From Pleodorina starrii (lineage: Eukaryota; Chlorophyta; Chlorophyceae; Chlamydomonadales; Volvocaceae): a stretch of 64,000 bases of DNA. The translations under genes were made by a program, and so were the position numbers. The notes beneath the pieces were generated by a model that worked only from the letters and a program-made list of their open reading frames with translations, made no database searches and had not been told where the DNA came from. Below, one piece after another: positions 13,301-27,800 of the stretch (position 1 is its first letter; each line of letters begins with the position of its first letter). The DNA lies in the NCBI GenBank assembly GCA_030267565.1, contig BRXU01000006.1:3646001-3710000 (forward strand), read 5' to 3'.

Positions 13301-16300
13301 CTCAACCCACCCTCCCCGCTCTCTCTCCCTCTCTCTCTCTCTCTTCTCTTCTCAACCCACCCTCCCCGCTCTCTCTCCCTGTCTCTCTCTCTTCTCTTCT
13401 CAACCCACCCTCCCCGCTCTCTCTCCCTGTCTCTCTCTCTTCTCTTCTCAACCCACCCTCCCCGCTCTCTCTCCCTGTCTCTCTCTCTTCTCTTCTCAAC
13501 CCACCCTCCCCGCTCTCTCTCCCTGTCTCTCTCTCTTCTCTTCTCAACCCACCCTCCCCGCTCTCTCTCTCCCTGTCTCTCTCTCTTCTCTTCTCAACCC
13601 ACCCTCCCCGCTCTCTCTCCCTGTCTCTCTCTCTTCTCTTCTCAACCCACCCTCCCCGCTCTCTCTCCCTCTCTCTCTCTCTTCTCTTCTCAACCCACCC
13701 TCCCCGCTCTCTCTCCCTCTCTCTCTTTCGCTTCTCTTCTCAACCCACCCTCCCCGCTCTCTCTCCCTCTCTCTCTTTCTCTTCTCTTCTCAACCCACCC
13801 TCCCCGCTCTCTCTCCCTGTCTCTCTCTCTTCTCTTCTCAACCCACCCTCCCCGCTCTCTCTCCCTGTCTCTCTCTCTTCTCTTCTCAACCCACCCTCCC
13901 CGCTCTCTCTCCCTCTCTCTCTCTCTCTTCTCTTCTCAACCCACCCTCCCCGCTCTCTCTCCCTCTCTCTCTCTCTTCTCTTCTCAACCCACCCTCCCCG
14001 CTCTCTCTCTCCCCTTCTCTCTTTGTGGCCAGTCGGGTGCTGTACCACGGCCCGGTGGGCGACGTGGTGTCCCACTTCCGGTCGCTGGGTCTGGATTGCC
14101 CCGACCGAAAGGACGTGCCATCGTTCCTGCTCGAGATCACCACACCCACGGGACAGCGGGAATTCGCGGGTGGGTTAAGGGCTGGGGGGAACTGGGTGTG
14201 TGGGGGGAGGTGGGGGCGGGCGGGCGGGCGAGGGTTTTGGGGCCGTACGGCGTGTGCGTGGGGTGGGAAAGGGGGTGGGTGGTTTGGGGTTGCGGGGTTG
14301 GGGGTGAAGATGATACCGAGGCGGATGCTTGGGCGAGGGTGGGGTAGGGCGTGTGTTCTGGGAATGCCGTGTTTGGAGACCAGCAGCACACCCACACCCA
14401 CACCCACCCAAGCGGCCAAGGGTTTTAGGGTTTCAGGGCTGTGCCGGGGCTGTGTCGTTTCCGCTGCAGCTCAACACCACCTCGGATCTGAGTGATACGG
14501 AGGGGGTTCTTCCATCTAGCCAGCTAGGCTGACTGACTGACCGGCTGACTGACCGATGCTTTCAACACGCTTCGAATGCACCTTCCCCCTCCCTCCCTCC
14601 CTCCCTCCCTCCAGGCCCAGAGCTGCGAGCCCGCTTCAATCTGCCGCCGCCCGGTGCCGAGGAGGAGGCGCTGGGCGAAGGCGACGTCGCCGCCGCCGCC
14701 GCGGCGGCGGCAGCGGCGGCAGTGGCGGCGGCGAACGGCAGCACGGCCAGCGGCGCCGCCGGCGACGTCTCGGCGCACGGCAAGGGCCGCACGATGAGGC
14801 TGCGACCCAAGTGGGTGGGGGTCTTAGGGTGGGGTCTTAGGTGGGGGATTGGGTTGGGGTCTTGGGTGGGGTCTTGGGTTGGGGTCTTAGGGTGGGGTCT
14901 TAGGGGGGTGCTACTCCTTACTTGGTGTGGGGTGAAGTGGGGTGGGGTGGGGATGGGGGGTGGGCATCTGCTATGGACTTGTTGGGCTGGGGTGGGGTGG
15001 GGATGGGGGGTGGGCATCTGCGGTATCGCCCCCTGGCTGTGGCTGTGGGTCTGGGCCCGGTGTGCGGCCGCTTGTCGTGTAGCTTTCTATATATCTTTAC
15101 ACGGGGGAAGGAGGAGGAAGGGCGGGGATGAGCGGGAAATGCGGTGGTGGTAGTGGTGGTGGGGTAGTGGGGTTATCCACGGAAAGGCCGCAGCCTGTGA
15201 AACCGTGCGTAGGTGGGCGGGTGGAGTCTTGCCCCCGCCTTCCATGGCCCCCCCACCACCCCACCCCGTTTACGGACTCCGGCCTATACGTGGCTAACCC
15301 CTCACTCCCACCCCCACCTCCCCGGGGGGATCCACATCCCACAGGTCGATGCTAATTGGTTTGGAGGAGATGGAGCAGGCATTCTGGACCTCAAACCCAC
15401 ACGGTACGGCACTGTACGACCCACACGCGTGTGTGTATTTGTGTATGTGCAGTGTCGAGCAAGCCACTGTGCGCGTTGTGCTGTGCGTTCGTGTGCTGTG
15501 TGTGCTGTGTCCGCGCGCTGTGCTGGCGCGTCTTGCTGCCCCCGAGTTGCCACCCCTCCCTCCCTGTGCCCCCTGTGTCTCCACGCTCAGGCGTCCGGAT
15601 GGTTTCGGAGCTTCGCGATCAGCCGCTGCGGCCGCCCCCCGGCCGGGAGCAGGACCCGCCGCCGCCGCCGCTGGTGCCCCGGGGGGCGTCCTTTGCTCTG
15701 CGGCCGCTGGAGGCGGTGGGTGCGGCCACGCGGCGGCAGATGTCGCTGGTCATGCGGGACAAGGTGCTGCTGAAAGGCAGGCTGGTGCAGGTAAGGGGTG
15801 TGTGTATGGGGGGTGGGAAAGAGGGCAGAGGCGGTTTAGGGTTTCCGGGTTTTAGGGTTTACGGGTCCTTGCATATTAGCTCACAACTTGCTCGCGCATA
15901 ACCGCCCTCCCCCCTGAACAGTTTTACGTCGTCTGTCGGGTTGCCTCCCTCGGAGGGTCATGCTCTCGCGAGTGTCATAACCCGCAGTGTATCATGTTAT
16001 ATAATGAAGCGTATCACCCCCCCTCTCTCCACTTACTAACAGGTCACGGTGCTGGGGCTGCTCACCGGCAGCCTCTTCTACAACCAGGTGCGTGTGCGTG
16101 TGCGTATGTGCCTGTGCTATGAGTGTGTGCTATGAGTGTGTGCTACTTGTTCCCGGGGCGGGGCCACAGAGCAAACGCAAAGGGGGGAGAGTCTTTTGGG
16201 AGAGCGGAGCATGCATGGCAACCCCCCACTCCCACCCCTGCACCCCCCACCCCTGCACCCCCACCCCTGTACCCCCACCCCGTCTCCCTGCAGGGTGTGT

Positions 16301-19300
16301 CGCTGGTCGCCTCCCGCACCATCTTCGGCGCCTGCTTCATGAGCACTCTGTTCATGAGCTTTGGCAGCTTCCCGCAGCTGCCTGTGACCATGGAGCTCAA
16401 AAAGTGAGGGGAGGGGAGGGGAGGGGAGGGGAGGGGAGGGGAGGGGAGGGGAGCGCAGCGGAGGGGACGGGAGGGGAGGGGAGGGGAGGGGAGGGGAGGG
16501 GAGGGGAGGGGAGGGGAGGGGAGGGGTAAGAGGAACGACACCCCTTTAGCTCTCCGCCCTGCTGCCCTCACCCTTTGTTGCCTCGCCCTTTGTTGCCTTC
16601 CCCTGTGTTGCCTCCCCTGCCTCCCTGACGCACTGCACTATCCCTTGGAACCCTAAACCCTCCCCTGATACCCCCCCCCCACACACACACACACACAACC
16701 ACAAAGGGTGTGGTTCAAGCACCGCTCGGCGGCCTTCTACCCGGCATACGCTCAGGGCATGGCCATGGCGCTGTCGCAGGTGGGGGGGGTGGGGGGGCGG
16801 GTGAGAGGAATGACCCGTGGGTCGGGACCCATGCGGGGTCTCATGGCCGTCGCGCAGTTGCAGGAAGAGTGCGTTCGTGTATGCGTGGGATGGCTGGGTG
16901 GGCGGGTTAGGGGTGACCCGTGGGTCGGGGGGCCAATACAGGGCCGGGGCCCACGATTACGGTTTTTCAGGCACGAGTTGCGAGCTAGCTTCTCCTAGCT
17001 TCTCCTCCTTGCCCCTCCATTTCGCTACCGCTCCGTCTCCTCCCCGCTCCGTTCCCAGCCTCCCTAACAATTAGCAAACCGCCCTCCCCTCCCTCTCCCC
17101 TCCTCCTCCCTCCCCCCCCCCCCGGGCAGCTGCCGCTATCGACCATCGAGTCGGTCATCTTCTCCCTCATCATGTACTTCATGGTCAACTTTTACAGGTA
17201 CGGTGCAAACGCGTGTGGCGCGTGCATGTACTACGGGTTGTACGACCAGCTGTACCGCATACGCATTTACCTTTTGTCCCCCTCTCCCCCGTTCGTGACG
17301 CCTTTCTCTGCCCCATGGCATGTCCCTTAGTGCAAACCCAAAACCCAAAACCCTCCGCCCCCTCTCTGCCTCCCCCTCCCCTCTCTGCCTGCCTCGTTCC
17401 CATGCCCTTGTCCTCTCTCTCTCTCTCTCTCTCTCTCTCCCCCCAGGCAGCCCGGCTACTTCTTCACCTTCACGCTCATTATGATGGTCACCTCCATGTC
17501 TGTGTCCGCGCTCTTCAGATACATGGGTGAGTGGCTGGGTGGCTGACTGGGTGGGTGGCTGGCTGGGTGGGTGGCTGACTGGGTGGGTGGCTGGCTGGGT
17601 GGGTGGCTGACTGGGTGGGTGGCTGGGTGGGTGGGTGGCTGGCTGGCTGGGTGGCTGACTGGCTTGCTGGGTGGGTGGCTGGCTTGCTGGGTGGCTGGGT
17701 AGTGGACTGGTGGAGTGGGTGGTGGGTTGGGAATCCCTGCCTTGCGTCAGGCCCCCCCTCCCACCCACTCCCACTACCATTACCCATTTACCCTTCCTTC
17801 CCACCCGGACCTCCCCCGTTCGAGCCCTGCAGCCTGCATTTGCCGCAACATGGTCATCGCCAACGCGGCGGTGGGCTTTGTGTTTGTGATGCTCATCCTG
17901 ACCTCGGGATTCGCCATCGTGCACAACTCCATTCCGCCCTGGGCCATTTGGGCCTACTGGATCAGCCCGCACGGATACGCACTGAGGTGGGTGAGAGCTG
18001 CGGATGTGTGTGGGGGGGGGAGGGCAGGGGGGGGGGGCCGGGGGAGGGGAGGGGGAGGGGAGAGAGGGGGGCAATGAAGGAAAATGGGTTTTTGGGGTGG
18101 GGTGTTCCACGTATAGGCCAGAGCCCGTGGGCGGGTTTCCAACGGTCAAACTTCCGCTCTCCCCCCCGCACACACACCCATGTCACACCAACCCCCGCTT
18201 GCCCGCCGTACTCTAACCCCCGGCGTAACTGCCCCACCCGTCTCCGTCCCCTCGCTGCGGTCTTCTCTTCCCCCCACCCACCCGGTGACCTCAGGTCCCT
18301 GGTGATCAACGAGATGGTCTCTCCCAAGTGGCAGAACGTGCCTGCACCCCCCGGCATGCCGCCCGGACTGAGCCTGGGGGATGCGGCGCTGCTGTCCTTT
18401 GACTTCTACACGGGTGGGTGGGGTGGGGTGGGGGGGTTGGGGGCCTGGGTAGGGGTGGGGATGGGGGTGGGGGTGAGTACGGGGATGGGCGGATAAGGTA
18501 GGCCGCCCGGGGCCCCCGCTCCCCTCGCTTCCGCGCTCCTTGCACCAACCCCGTTTCCTCTCCCCCTCCCCTCCTTAGACGGCCCTACTCTCCCCTCCCC
18601 TCTCCCCCGTCCCCTCCGCTCGTTTGGGCTTTGTTTCTGTACCCCCTTCCCCCCCCCTCCCCGCCACCCTCGCTCCGAACTCCGTCCTATGCGTGGATAA
18701 CCACCCCCGAACCCCCCTTCGAACCCTCCAGACCGCAAGTGGATTTGGATCGGTGTGGGTTTCCTCCTGGGCTCCTTCCTGCTCCTCACATGGACCTCCG
18801 TCATCAGCCTCGCGCACCAACAACCGGAGGTGCCCCGGGCGCAGGTACGCGAGGGGCCGTGTGTGGGGGGGGGCTGTGTGAATGTGTGTGGGGGGGGTGG
18901 GGTGGGGGGGGTGGAGATCGTGCATGGCACGCACCCGTCATCCGCACCCGGCAGCCGGGAGAGAGCTTCGCGCGTGCCGTCTCTATACACACAAGTGCCG
19001 TACTGATGTACTGCGTGTCGTACACTCGATGCCGTACTGCCGTGCCTGGTGCCGTACTGCAGTTGCCCGACCCCGAGGAGATCAAGAAGGCGCGCCGGAG
19101 GGCGGAGGAGCGACACGTGGAGCTGACGAAGCAGGTGGGTGCGGGTGTGTTTCCGTGTGTGTGTGTGTGTTGGGGGGGGGGGGGAAGGGGGGGCTGGGGG
19201 TGTGGCCGGGGGGTTAAGGAGCGCAAAACCGTGTCTGTTCGGGGCCTGACACGGTAATCCTCCCAACGTCTTAAATTCTTTATTTTTCTGGCCTCCGTAT

Positions 19301-22300
19301 GTCAGCCAGCCTGTCTGCTTTTGCGCATTCGTGAGTGTTGTCCTTGACCCCCGACACCCTCTAAACCCCAACCTCCCCCAACCCACCCCAGTACGGCACT
19401 CCGCAAGGCTCTCAACACCAACCCTCCCCACCTTCCACCCCCCCTCACCCCACCCCAAACCCCCCAAACCCGCAACCCTAAACCCCCCAACTAACCCAAA
19501 CTAACCCGCAACCCTAAACCCCCCAACTAACCCAAACTAACCCGCAACTCTAAACCCCCCAACTAACCCAAACTAACCCGCAACTCTAAACCCCCCAACT
19601 AACCCAAACTAACCCGCAACTCTAAACCCCCCAACTAACCCAAACTAACCCGCAACTCTAAACCCCCCAACTAACCCAAACTAACCCGCAACTCTAAACC
19701 CCCCACCTAACCCAAAGTAACCCAAAACCCTAACCCCCCCAACTCAACAACTCAACAAATAACAAACTAACCAACCAACCCAAACTAACCCACAACCCTA
19801 AACCTCACAACTAACCCCAACTAACCCAACTAACCCTAACTAACCCAAACCCTAAACCCCCCAACCCCAACGCAATGCAACGCTACACCAGCCGAAACAG
19901 CCGCTGGAGGCTGCGGTGATCGAGGTGCGACCCAACTACGGAGGCCGCAAACTACAACAGCAGCAGCAGCAGCAGCCCGCGGCTTCGTCGGGCAGCCTCC
20001 AGGGAGGGCTGCCGGGCGGCAAGGGGCAGGACCAGGGACGAGGGGAATCGGATGAGTCGGATGAGTCGGGGTCCGGCAAGGCGGGCGGCTTGACGGTGTC
20101 ACCCTCGATGGCGGCACTGCAGGTGGGTCAGGGTGGGTGGGCGGGAGGGAGTGGGAGGGTGGGTAGGGTGGTTGGCTTGCCCCGGTAATGGCTAGCTGCT
20201 GAAGAATATCACCAACAATGGCCGCGCTTCAGTCTCCAGCACACGTGTGTGCCTGTGTGTGTTTGTTTGTGTGTTTTTTTACATTGCCCTCTTTCTTCAC
20301 CCCCCGCCCCCCGACCGCTCGACACATACGGTACTCTCTCCCACGACTACCCATGCCCACTCCTCGTGTGCTGTACTTGTCAGCTTTTGCCGCTTTGGTC
20401 TTTCATAACCTACCCCCATGCTCCCCCACCCCTCTCCCCCTCCTACCCCTCTCCTCCTACCTCCTACCTCCACCCCTCCTACCCCTCTCCTCCTCCTCGC
20501 CCCTCCTACCTCCACCCCTCCTACCCCTCTCCTCCTCCTACCTCCTACCTCCTACCTCCACCCCTCCTACCCCTCTCCTCCTCCTCGCCCCCCCTCAGGA
20601 CTTCATGGAGATCTCCTCCTCGCTGCCTTTCACCCCCATCACACTGGTCTTCCAGGATCTCAAGTGAGCGCGCGGGGGAGGGGGAGGGGGAGTGTGTGCG
20701 TGCGTGCGCGCGTGTGTGCGTGTGTGCGTGGATGCATGCCCTCATCCGCCCCGCCACCAACCCCACACCGCCCCACACCGCCCCATTTATCTCCTTCCCT
20801 CCTCTCCTCCCCTCCTCTCCTCTCCCCTCCTCTCCTCCCCTAGGTACTGGGTGCCCAATCCGACCTACTCCCGCGCCGCTGCAAAGGCGGCTGCCAAGGC
20901 GGCCTCAGAGGCTAACCAGGTGTGTATGGTTGTGTGTGCGTATGGTTGTGTGTGTATGTGTATGTGTGTGTATGTGTATGCGTGAATGTGTATGTGTATG
21001 CGTGTGTGTATGTGTATGCATGTGTGTATTTGTATGCGTGTGTGTATGTGTATGCATGCGTGAATGTGTATATGTGTGCGTGAATGTGTGTGTGCCCTGG
21101 GGGGCTGGGGGGCTGGGACTTGCGCTGGGGGCTGACGGGCTGTAGGGGGGTGTTTGGAGGGCCGCAGATGCGATTCGCCTCCTCTTCTCTGCCCCTCCTC
21201 TGCCCCCCTTGTTCCCTGACCCCCCTTCTTCCCTCCCTCCCCCCCCCAGGCCGCCGTCAACGCCCACGTCGCAGGCAAGGCGCCAGACGTCGAGATGGCG
21301 GCGGGGAAGCCCAACGCCGCCTCCTGCTCCGCGACCGCCGCCGACGGCGCCGACAGCGCCACCACCACGGCGTCCCCCGGCGGCCCCGGCGGTGGCCCCG
21401 GTGGCGGCGGCTGTGTGCTTCCGCTGGCAGCCCGGGAGCGGTTGCAGCTGTTGGGCGGCATCACGGGTTTCAATGAGCCGGGCGTGCTGTTGGCGCTGAT
21501 GGGAGGTTCCGGAGCGGGTGAGCACGGGAGGGGGGGGGGCGGAGCGGGACTGCGGAAGGGGGGAGGGGGAGGGAGGGGCACGATAACCGACCGGAGCTGC
21601 CGCTTGCTGCTGCTGATGCTGCTGTCAAATGCTGCTGATGATGAACCCCCCCGACCGCGCCCGCGCCCATGGCCCATGGCCCCTCCCCCATCACCCATGG
21701 CTCCTCGCTCCTCGACCCCTCGCCCCTGGGCCCTCATCTCGCCCCCCTGGCCCCCCCTCTCGCCCCGGCATCTCAGGCAAGACCACGCTGATGGATGTGA
21801 TTGCGGGGCGTAAGACCATCGGAGAGATCGGGGGCACCATCACCGTCAACGGCCACCGAGCCGACCCGCGAGCCTGGAGCCGAGTCATGGGGTGAGTGAG
21901 CCAGGGCCGGGGCTGGGGCCGGGCGAGAAGCGAGAAGCGAGGAAAGCTGAATCCTAAAACCCAAGCCCACAGACCCTAAGACCCTAGGACCCAAACCCCA
22001 CCCCGCCCGACCCCCACCACTTGTATACCCTTTTTTACCAAATCCCCGCCCCCAACCCCCCTTCCCCTCCCGCATATTACCGTATATGGTGGAGCATATC
22101 ACTCCCTGACACCCCCCCTTCCCCCCCTTCCCCCCCCCAACCCCCCCCAACCCCCCCCCCAGCTATGTGGAGCAGTTCGACATCCACTCCCCGGGTCAGA
22201 CGGTGGTGGAGGCGCTGCACTTCAGCGCCCGACTGCGGCTGCCAAAGTCCTTCTCAGACGCGCAGGTGTGTGTATGTGTGTGTGTGTGTGTTTTACGTGC

Positions 22301-24803
22301 GTGTGTGTTTTACGTGCGTGTGTGTTTTACGTGCGTGTGTGTATGTGTGTTCGCTGCGGCTCTGTCCTTCTCCCCTCCTCCTTCCTCCCTCCCTTTTCCC
22401 CCCGCCCCCGCCCCACACCCAAACCCCCCCTTTCCCCAAACCCGCCCCCAATATCCGAATCCCTCCCCTTACCACCACCACACACCCTCACACAAACACC
22501 CCTCCCACCCACCCCTCCCACCCCCCCACCCCACCCTCAGGTCAAGTCGTACGTTGAGGAGGTGCTGGAGATCGTGGACCTGCTCCCGCTGATGGGCAGC
22601 CTGGTTGGCTCCCCGGGGGTGTCGGGTCTGAGTGTGGAGGCTCGCAAGCGACTGACCATAGCGGTGGAGTTGGTGGCCAACCCCTCGTGCATCTTCCTGG
22701 ATGAACCCACCAGCGGTACGTGCGTGTGGGCCTTGTGCTGTGCGGGATTTGTGGGTTGGTTGGTTGGTTGGTTGGTTGGTTGGTTGGTTGGGGAGGGGGG
22801 GAGGGGGTGGAGCTGGTGGCCAACCCCTCGTGCATCTTTCTGGATGAACCCACCAGCGGTACGTGCGTGTGGGCCTTTGGATAATAATCAGCAAGAATCC
22901 AGGAAAACAATAACTGCGGCGTCGGTTGGGTGGGTGGGTGGGTGGGTGGGTGGGTGGGTGGGTGGGGGGAGGGAGGGAGGGAAGCCCTGCAAGCAAACTG
23001 AGTAGCGCCGCGGGTTTCTCCATCCTTCCCCCCGCACACACGCATACACACACAGGGTCTTTCCGTCGGGGCTGGGTTAGCAGCCCCTGGCCAGCGTCAG
23101 GGCCCGGTCAGATACTGTAACGACACACACACACTCTCTCTCTTTCTCTCTCTCACACACACACACACACACATACACACACACTCTTCACACACACACA
23201 CGCAACCATGCGGCACCCACCACCACACACCCTCACGTTGTCCGTCTTCACCCGTGCCACATGCCACGCCATGCCGCATCCTGTCACACACACACACACA
23301 CACAAGTACTCTACTCGTTCATGTGCCTCCATCCGTCGTACGATACGACGCTGCCGTACTCAGGTCTGGATGCTCGCGCCGCCGCCATCGTGATGCGCGC
23401 TGTCCGCAATGTGGCTCGCAACGGCCGCACCGTCATGGTCACCATCCACCAGCCCTCCATCGAGATCTTTGAGGCATTCGACAACTTGCTGCTCATTCAG
23501 GTGACTGACTGTGGGGGCCTGCCTGTGGGGGCCTGCGTGGGCGTGCCTGTGTCTGCGTGTGTGCCTGCCTGTGCGTGCGTGCGTGTGTGTGTGTGTGTGT
23601 GTGTGTGTTACTTTTGTCGAAATTACGCAAGCTGTGTGTGACTGCGCTTTGTGAACCGTGGTCCGTTCTCCCCGGGGGTCCAGAATCCGTTCGCTGACGC
23701 CGTGTTTCCGCCCCCTTCCCCCTCGCGGTGTGTTTGTCCCCCTTCACCCTCCCCCGGGTTCTTTGTTACAACCCCCTCCCCCCCGCCCCACCACCAGCGC
23801 GGCGGCCTGACCACGTACTTTGGTCCCCTGGGTCGGCGCTCCTCCGAACTCATCGCCTACTTCATGTCGGTGCCCGGCACTCCAGCGCTTCCGTCGGGGT
23901 TCAACCCGGGTAGGGTGGGGTTGGGGTGAGAGTGAGAGTGAGGGTGAGGGTGAGAGTGAGAGAGAGGTTGTTGGAGGGTAAAAAGAAAATACCGCAGCGG
24001 AGACGGAGACGGCGTTAGCGAACGGACCCGGAACCCAGCAATACTTACCGAACATACCTGTATCCTTACCGGGGAGGTCGTGAGGAGGAGTGGGGAAAGG
24101 GCGGAGACGGGGGGGGGGAAAGGGGACGGAGAGGGCGCGGGAGGGAATGGGAGGGGGGATGGAGGTGTGTGGCATGCCTCCGCTTGAAATCGAAGGGGTA
24201 ATGTACCCCCCTACCCGCTTACCCGCTTATATGGACTCAATCGAAGGGGTAATGTACCCGCTTACCGTATATGGACTCAAAATAGTCCGTGCTGCTGCGG
24301 GCCGCAACTCTCGACTCCCCTATACCCGCCTTTTGTCGTGGCCGTCCGGCCGTGTTTTGTTTATGTATTTCATTCCCCGACCCCGACCCGACCTCTTTCC
24401 TCCCCGCTTCTTGTTTCACCCTTGCAAATTCACGCTTCAACACCCCCCTCCCCCCCCCCCCCCGGTGCCCCCCCCCCTCCCCCTCCGGTGCCCCTCAGCC
24501 ACCTGGATGTTGGAGGTGACGGGCGGCTCCATGGCTACGGTGCTGGATGCCGTACAGGTGGACTGGCCGCAACTGTACGCGGCTTCGGAGCTGGCGCAGC
24601 AGGTGGGGGGAGAGGGGGATGGGGGTGGGGGGAAGGGGGGGAGGGGTGGGGCGCGATGAGGCATCCGGGGAGCGGCAGAGCAGATGGGGGAAGTGGGGGT
24701 TCACGGGGGAAGTGGAGGGTACCGATGGGAGGGGGAGGAGGGCAGCTGATGGGGGTGGGGTGGGGGGTGGGGGGCGGCGACGCTTCCATCCTCAAAAAGA
24801 TAT

Positions 24804-24837
<34 letters not shown>

Positions 24838-27800
24838 GGGGGGGAGGAGGGATAACCGGCGGAAATTGGAGCGGTTAAGGCGTGGCAAGCTGACATTCTG
24901 GTGGACCCTTTGTTCCCCTCGCCCTGCTTACTTTCCCACCCCTTGGCCCCGGCCACTCCCCCCCCCCCACACACACACACACACACCCCACACACAGAAC
25001 AACGCTCGGGCTCAGGAGCTTGTGGAGTTTGGACATAAGGCCTCAAAGGCGCTCGAGGTGTGTGTGTGTGTGTGTGTATGTGCGTGTGCATGTGCGTGTG
25101 TGTGTGTGTGTGCGGGGGGGGGGCTGTGGGGGTGCGGGACCCTAAACCCCCACGCCGATGCGCCGTAAAACGAAGCCACACGCAGTCTCGCGGATGGACG
25201 CATGCTGGTTTACCCACACCACTTGCTCGTCCTGAGAAAGAGCAAGTGATGTCTGCCTTTCTCGTCCAGTTCGCTCGCCTCGCTCGTCCTGCTCGTCCTC
25301 TACCACGCCTCGCTCGTCCTGCTCGTCCTCTACCACGCCTCGCTCGTCCTGCTCGTCCTCTACCACGCCTCGCTCGTCCTGCTCGTCCTCTACCACGCCT
25401 CGCTCGTCCTGCTCGTCCTCTACCACGCCTCGCTCGTCCTGCTCGTCCTCTACCACGCCTCGCTCGTCCTGCTCGTCCTCTACCTCCCTCCCTCCCTCTT
25501 CTCCGTCTCCCCCCCCTCCCCCTCCAATTTCACTCTTCAAACCCCCCTCCCCCTCCCTCCCTCTCCTCCCTCCCTCCCTACTGTCAGGTGGGCAGTCGCT
25601 ACGCGATGCCCTTCAGCTCTCAGCTGCGTGTGCTGCTGCGAAAGTTCAATCTGGCCTACTGGCGGGCACCCGGATACAACTTCATGCGCATTGGCATGAC
25701 GCTCAGCACCAGGTCAGGAGGGGGGGTTGGGTGCGTGGGTTGGGTGCGTGGGTGGGTGGGTTGGGTGCGTGGGTTGGGTGCTTGGGTGGCTGGGTGGGTG
25801 GGTGGGTGGGTAGTGGGTTGGGTGCTTGGGGTAAAGGAGGACAGTCTCGAGAGGGCACGCCTCCCCGCCTCCCTGTCTTTTCTGCCGCTTACCTGTTTCA
25901 TTCTCCCCACCGCCCACCTCCCCCCCTTCCTTCCCCGCCTCCCCCCTTTCCTGCCTGCCTCCTCCCGCCCGCCTGTCTCTTTCCCTCCTCCCTCCAAACC
26001 CTAAAATCCAAACCCGCCTGCCCTCCCACCCCCGACCTGTTCCCACAGCTTCATTTACGCGGCGGTGTACTGGGGCGAGGGCCGGGTGCCCAACCCCGCC
26101 ACCATCGCAAACGTCCAGAACGGTCAGTCGGTTACCGTTACCGTTACCGTTACCATAGTCAGTGCGCCCCGGCGTTCGTGCCCCCGCTGATCCCGTTGAG
26201 CGGCTGTTCCTCGCCTCCCCGGCTGTCCCTCGCCTCGCCTCGCCTCCCTTCCGGGCGCGAGGACACACCTCCCTTTCCCGGCCCAAATACTGCGTCTCTT
26301 TGCCTCTTGACCCTACCCGTACCCTACCCGTACCCCCGTACTACCGAGTCCTGAGTCCGGTCCACGCGGCTTGTGGTGGTGGTGATGGTGGTGGTGGGAG
26401 GGGGCTATGGGGGCGGTGGGGGCCCATTACTGCTGCGCTCCGCTCCGCTGCGCTGCGCTGGTCCCTCCATCCCCTCCACCCACCCACCCACTCCTCGGCC
26501 TTCTTTCCCTGCCACCGGTGTGCAGTCCGTTTCATGTTTTTTGACGGCGGTACGTAAACCCCTCCCGGTGCCTCCCCCTCCCCCTCCCCCTCCCGCCCGC
26601 CCGCCCCCTCCCTCCCTGCAGTGATGGGCATCATGTTCTCCTCCTCCAACTTCCTGGGGATGGTCAACCTGATGAGCGTGATGCCGGTGGTGGGGTACGA
26701 GAGAGTGGTGAGTGGGCGGGGGGGGGGGAGGGTAGGGTTAGTGCGCGGGGGGGGTTAGTGCGCGGGGGGGGTTAGTGCGCCCCCCTCCTCCTCGCCCTCC
26801 CTCTCTCTTTTGGGTTTGCCGTACCTCGCCCTCCTCCCTCTCCTGTCTCCTCCCCCTCCACCCGTCGTCGCTGCCCCGTCCCCCTCCTCTCCGCGCGCCG
26901 TATACGAAATACGATGTTTCCACCAAACACGCCGTACAAATTCCCGTACACCATCCATCGCAGGTGTTTTACCGCGAGCGTGGCGCCTCAATGTACAACC
27001 CCTTTGCGTACGGCGCCGCCATCGCGCTGGTCGAGATGCCGTACATCCTCATCCAGGCCTTCACCTTTGTGCCCATCATCTACTTTATGATTGGCTTCGA
27101 CCCGCGCCCCGAGGCCTTCTTCTACTACATCATCGTCTTCTTCGAGACCATCGCCTTTTACACCATCTTCGGCCAGACGCTCGTGTACATCACGCCCGCG
27201 CAGGCCATCGCGCAGGTCGTCGGAGGCGGCTTCAACTTTCTGTTCAACGTGAGTTTCTCTCTGATATACGGTACTGGTGATTTTTTGAGATGTTGGTTCT
27301 CGCTGTACGGTTGCCGTTCGCCGTTTGCAACGGTTCTGTACGACACTTTTGTACGGCATAGTACGATACCGTAGCTGCAGCGAGGCTGGATTGGATGGGT
27401 TTTTAGTGTCGTCTCAAGCTCTCTGGTGTCAGTTATCTGGATGCTGCGTGTAGTGTAGTGTTGCGCTTTATGTTAATAATGTACGATATTGTACATCGCC
27501 GATGTACAGTAGCGGTGCAACTGACTTAACCACCAACCGTCGCAACCACTTCAACCGTACAGGTGTTCAACGGCTTCATCATCACCTACCCCGACATGCC
27601 CAGCGGCTGGCGCTGGATGAACCGTGCCGTACCGCCCACCTGGATCCTGTACGGCCTGGGGATCAGCCAGCTGGGAGACGACGAGGGGGAGCTCATCTAC
27701 GGAGGTGGGTGCGTGTTTGTGTGTGTGTGTGGGGGGGGGTGGCGGGCGGCGAATGTGTGTATGCGTGTGTGTTTTGGGGTGAGGGGGCGCGTTCGCTGTC

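Noticed and set aside
11993..14495. Open frames of over 700 codons in plus-strand frames, and repetitive minus-strand frames
   Set aside because: They are created by the 48-bp minisatellite, whose unit length is a multiple of three, and they run through the splice signals of ABCG exons 10-12. The peptide is a monotonous [17 protein letters not shown] repeat.
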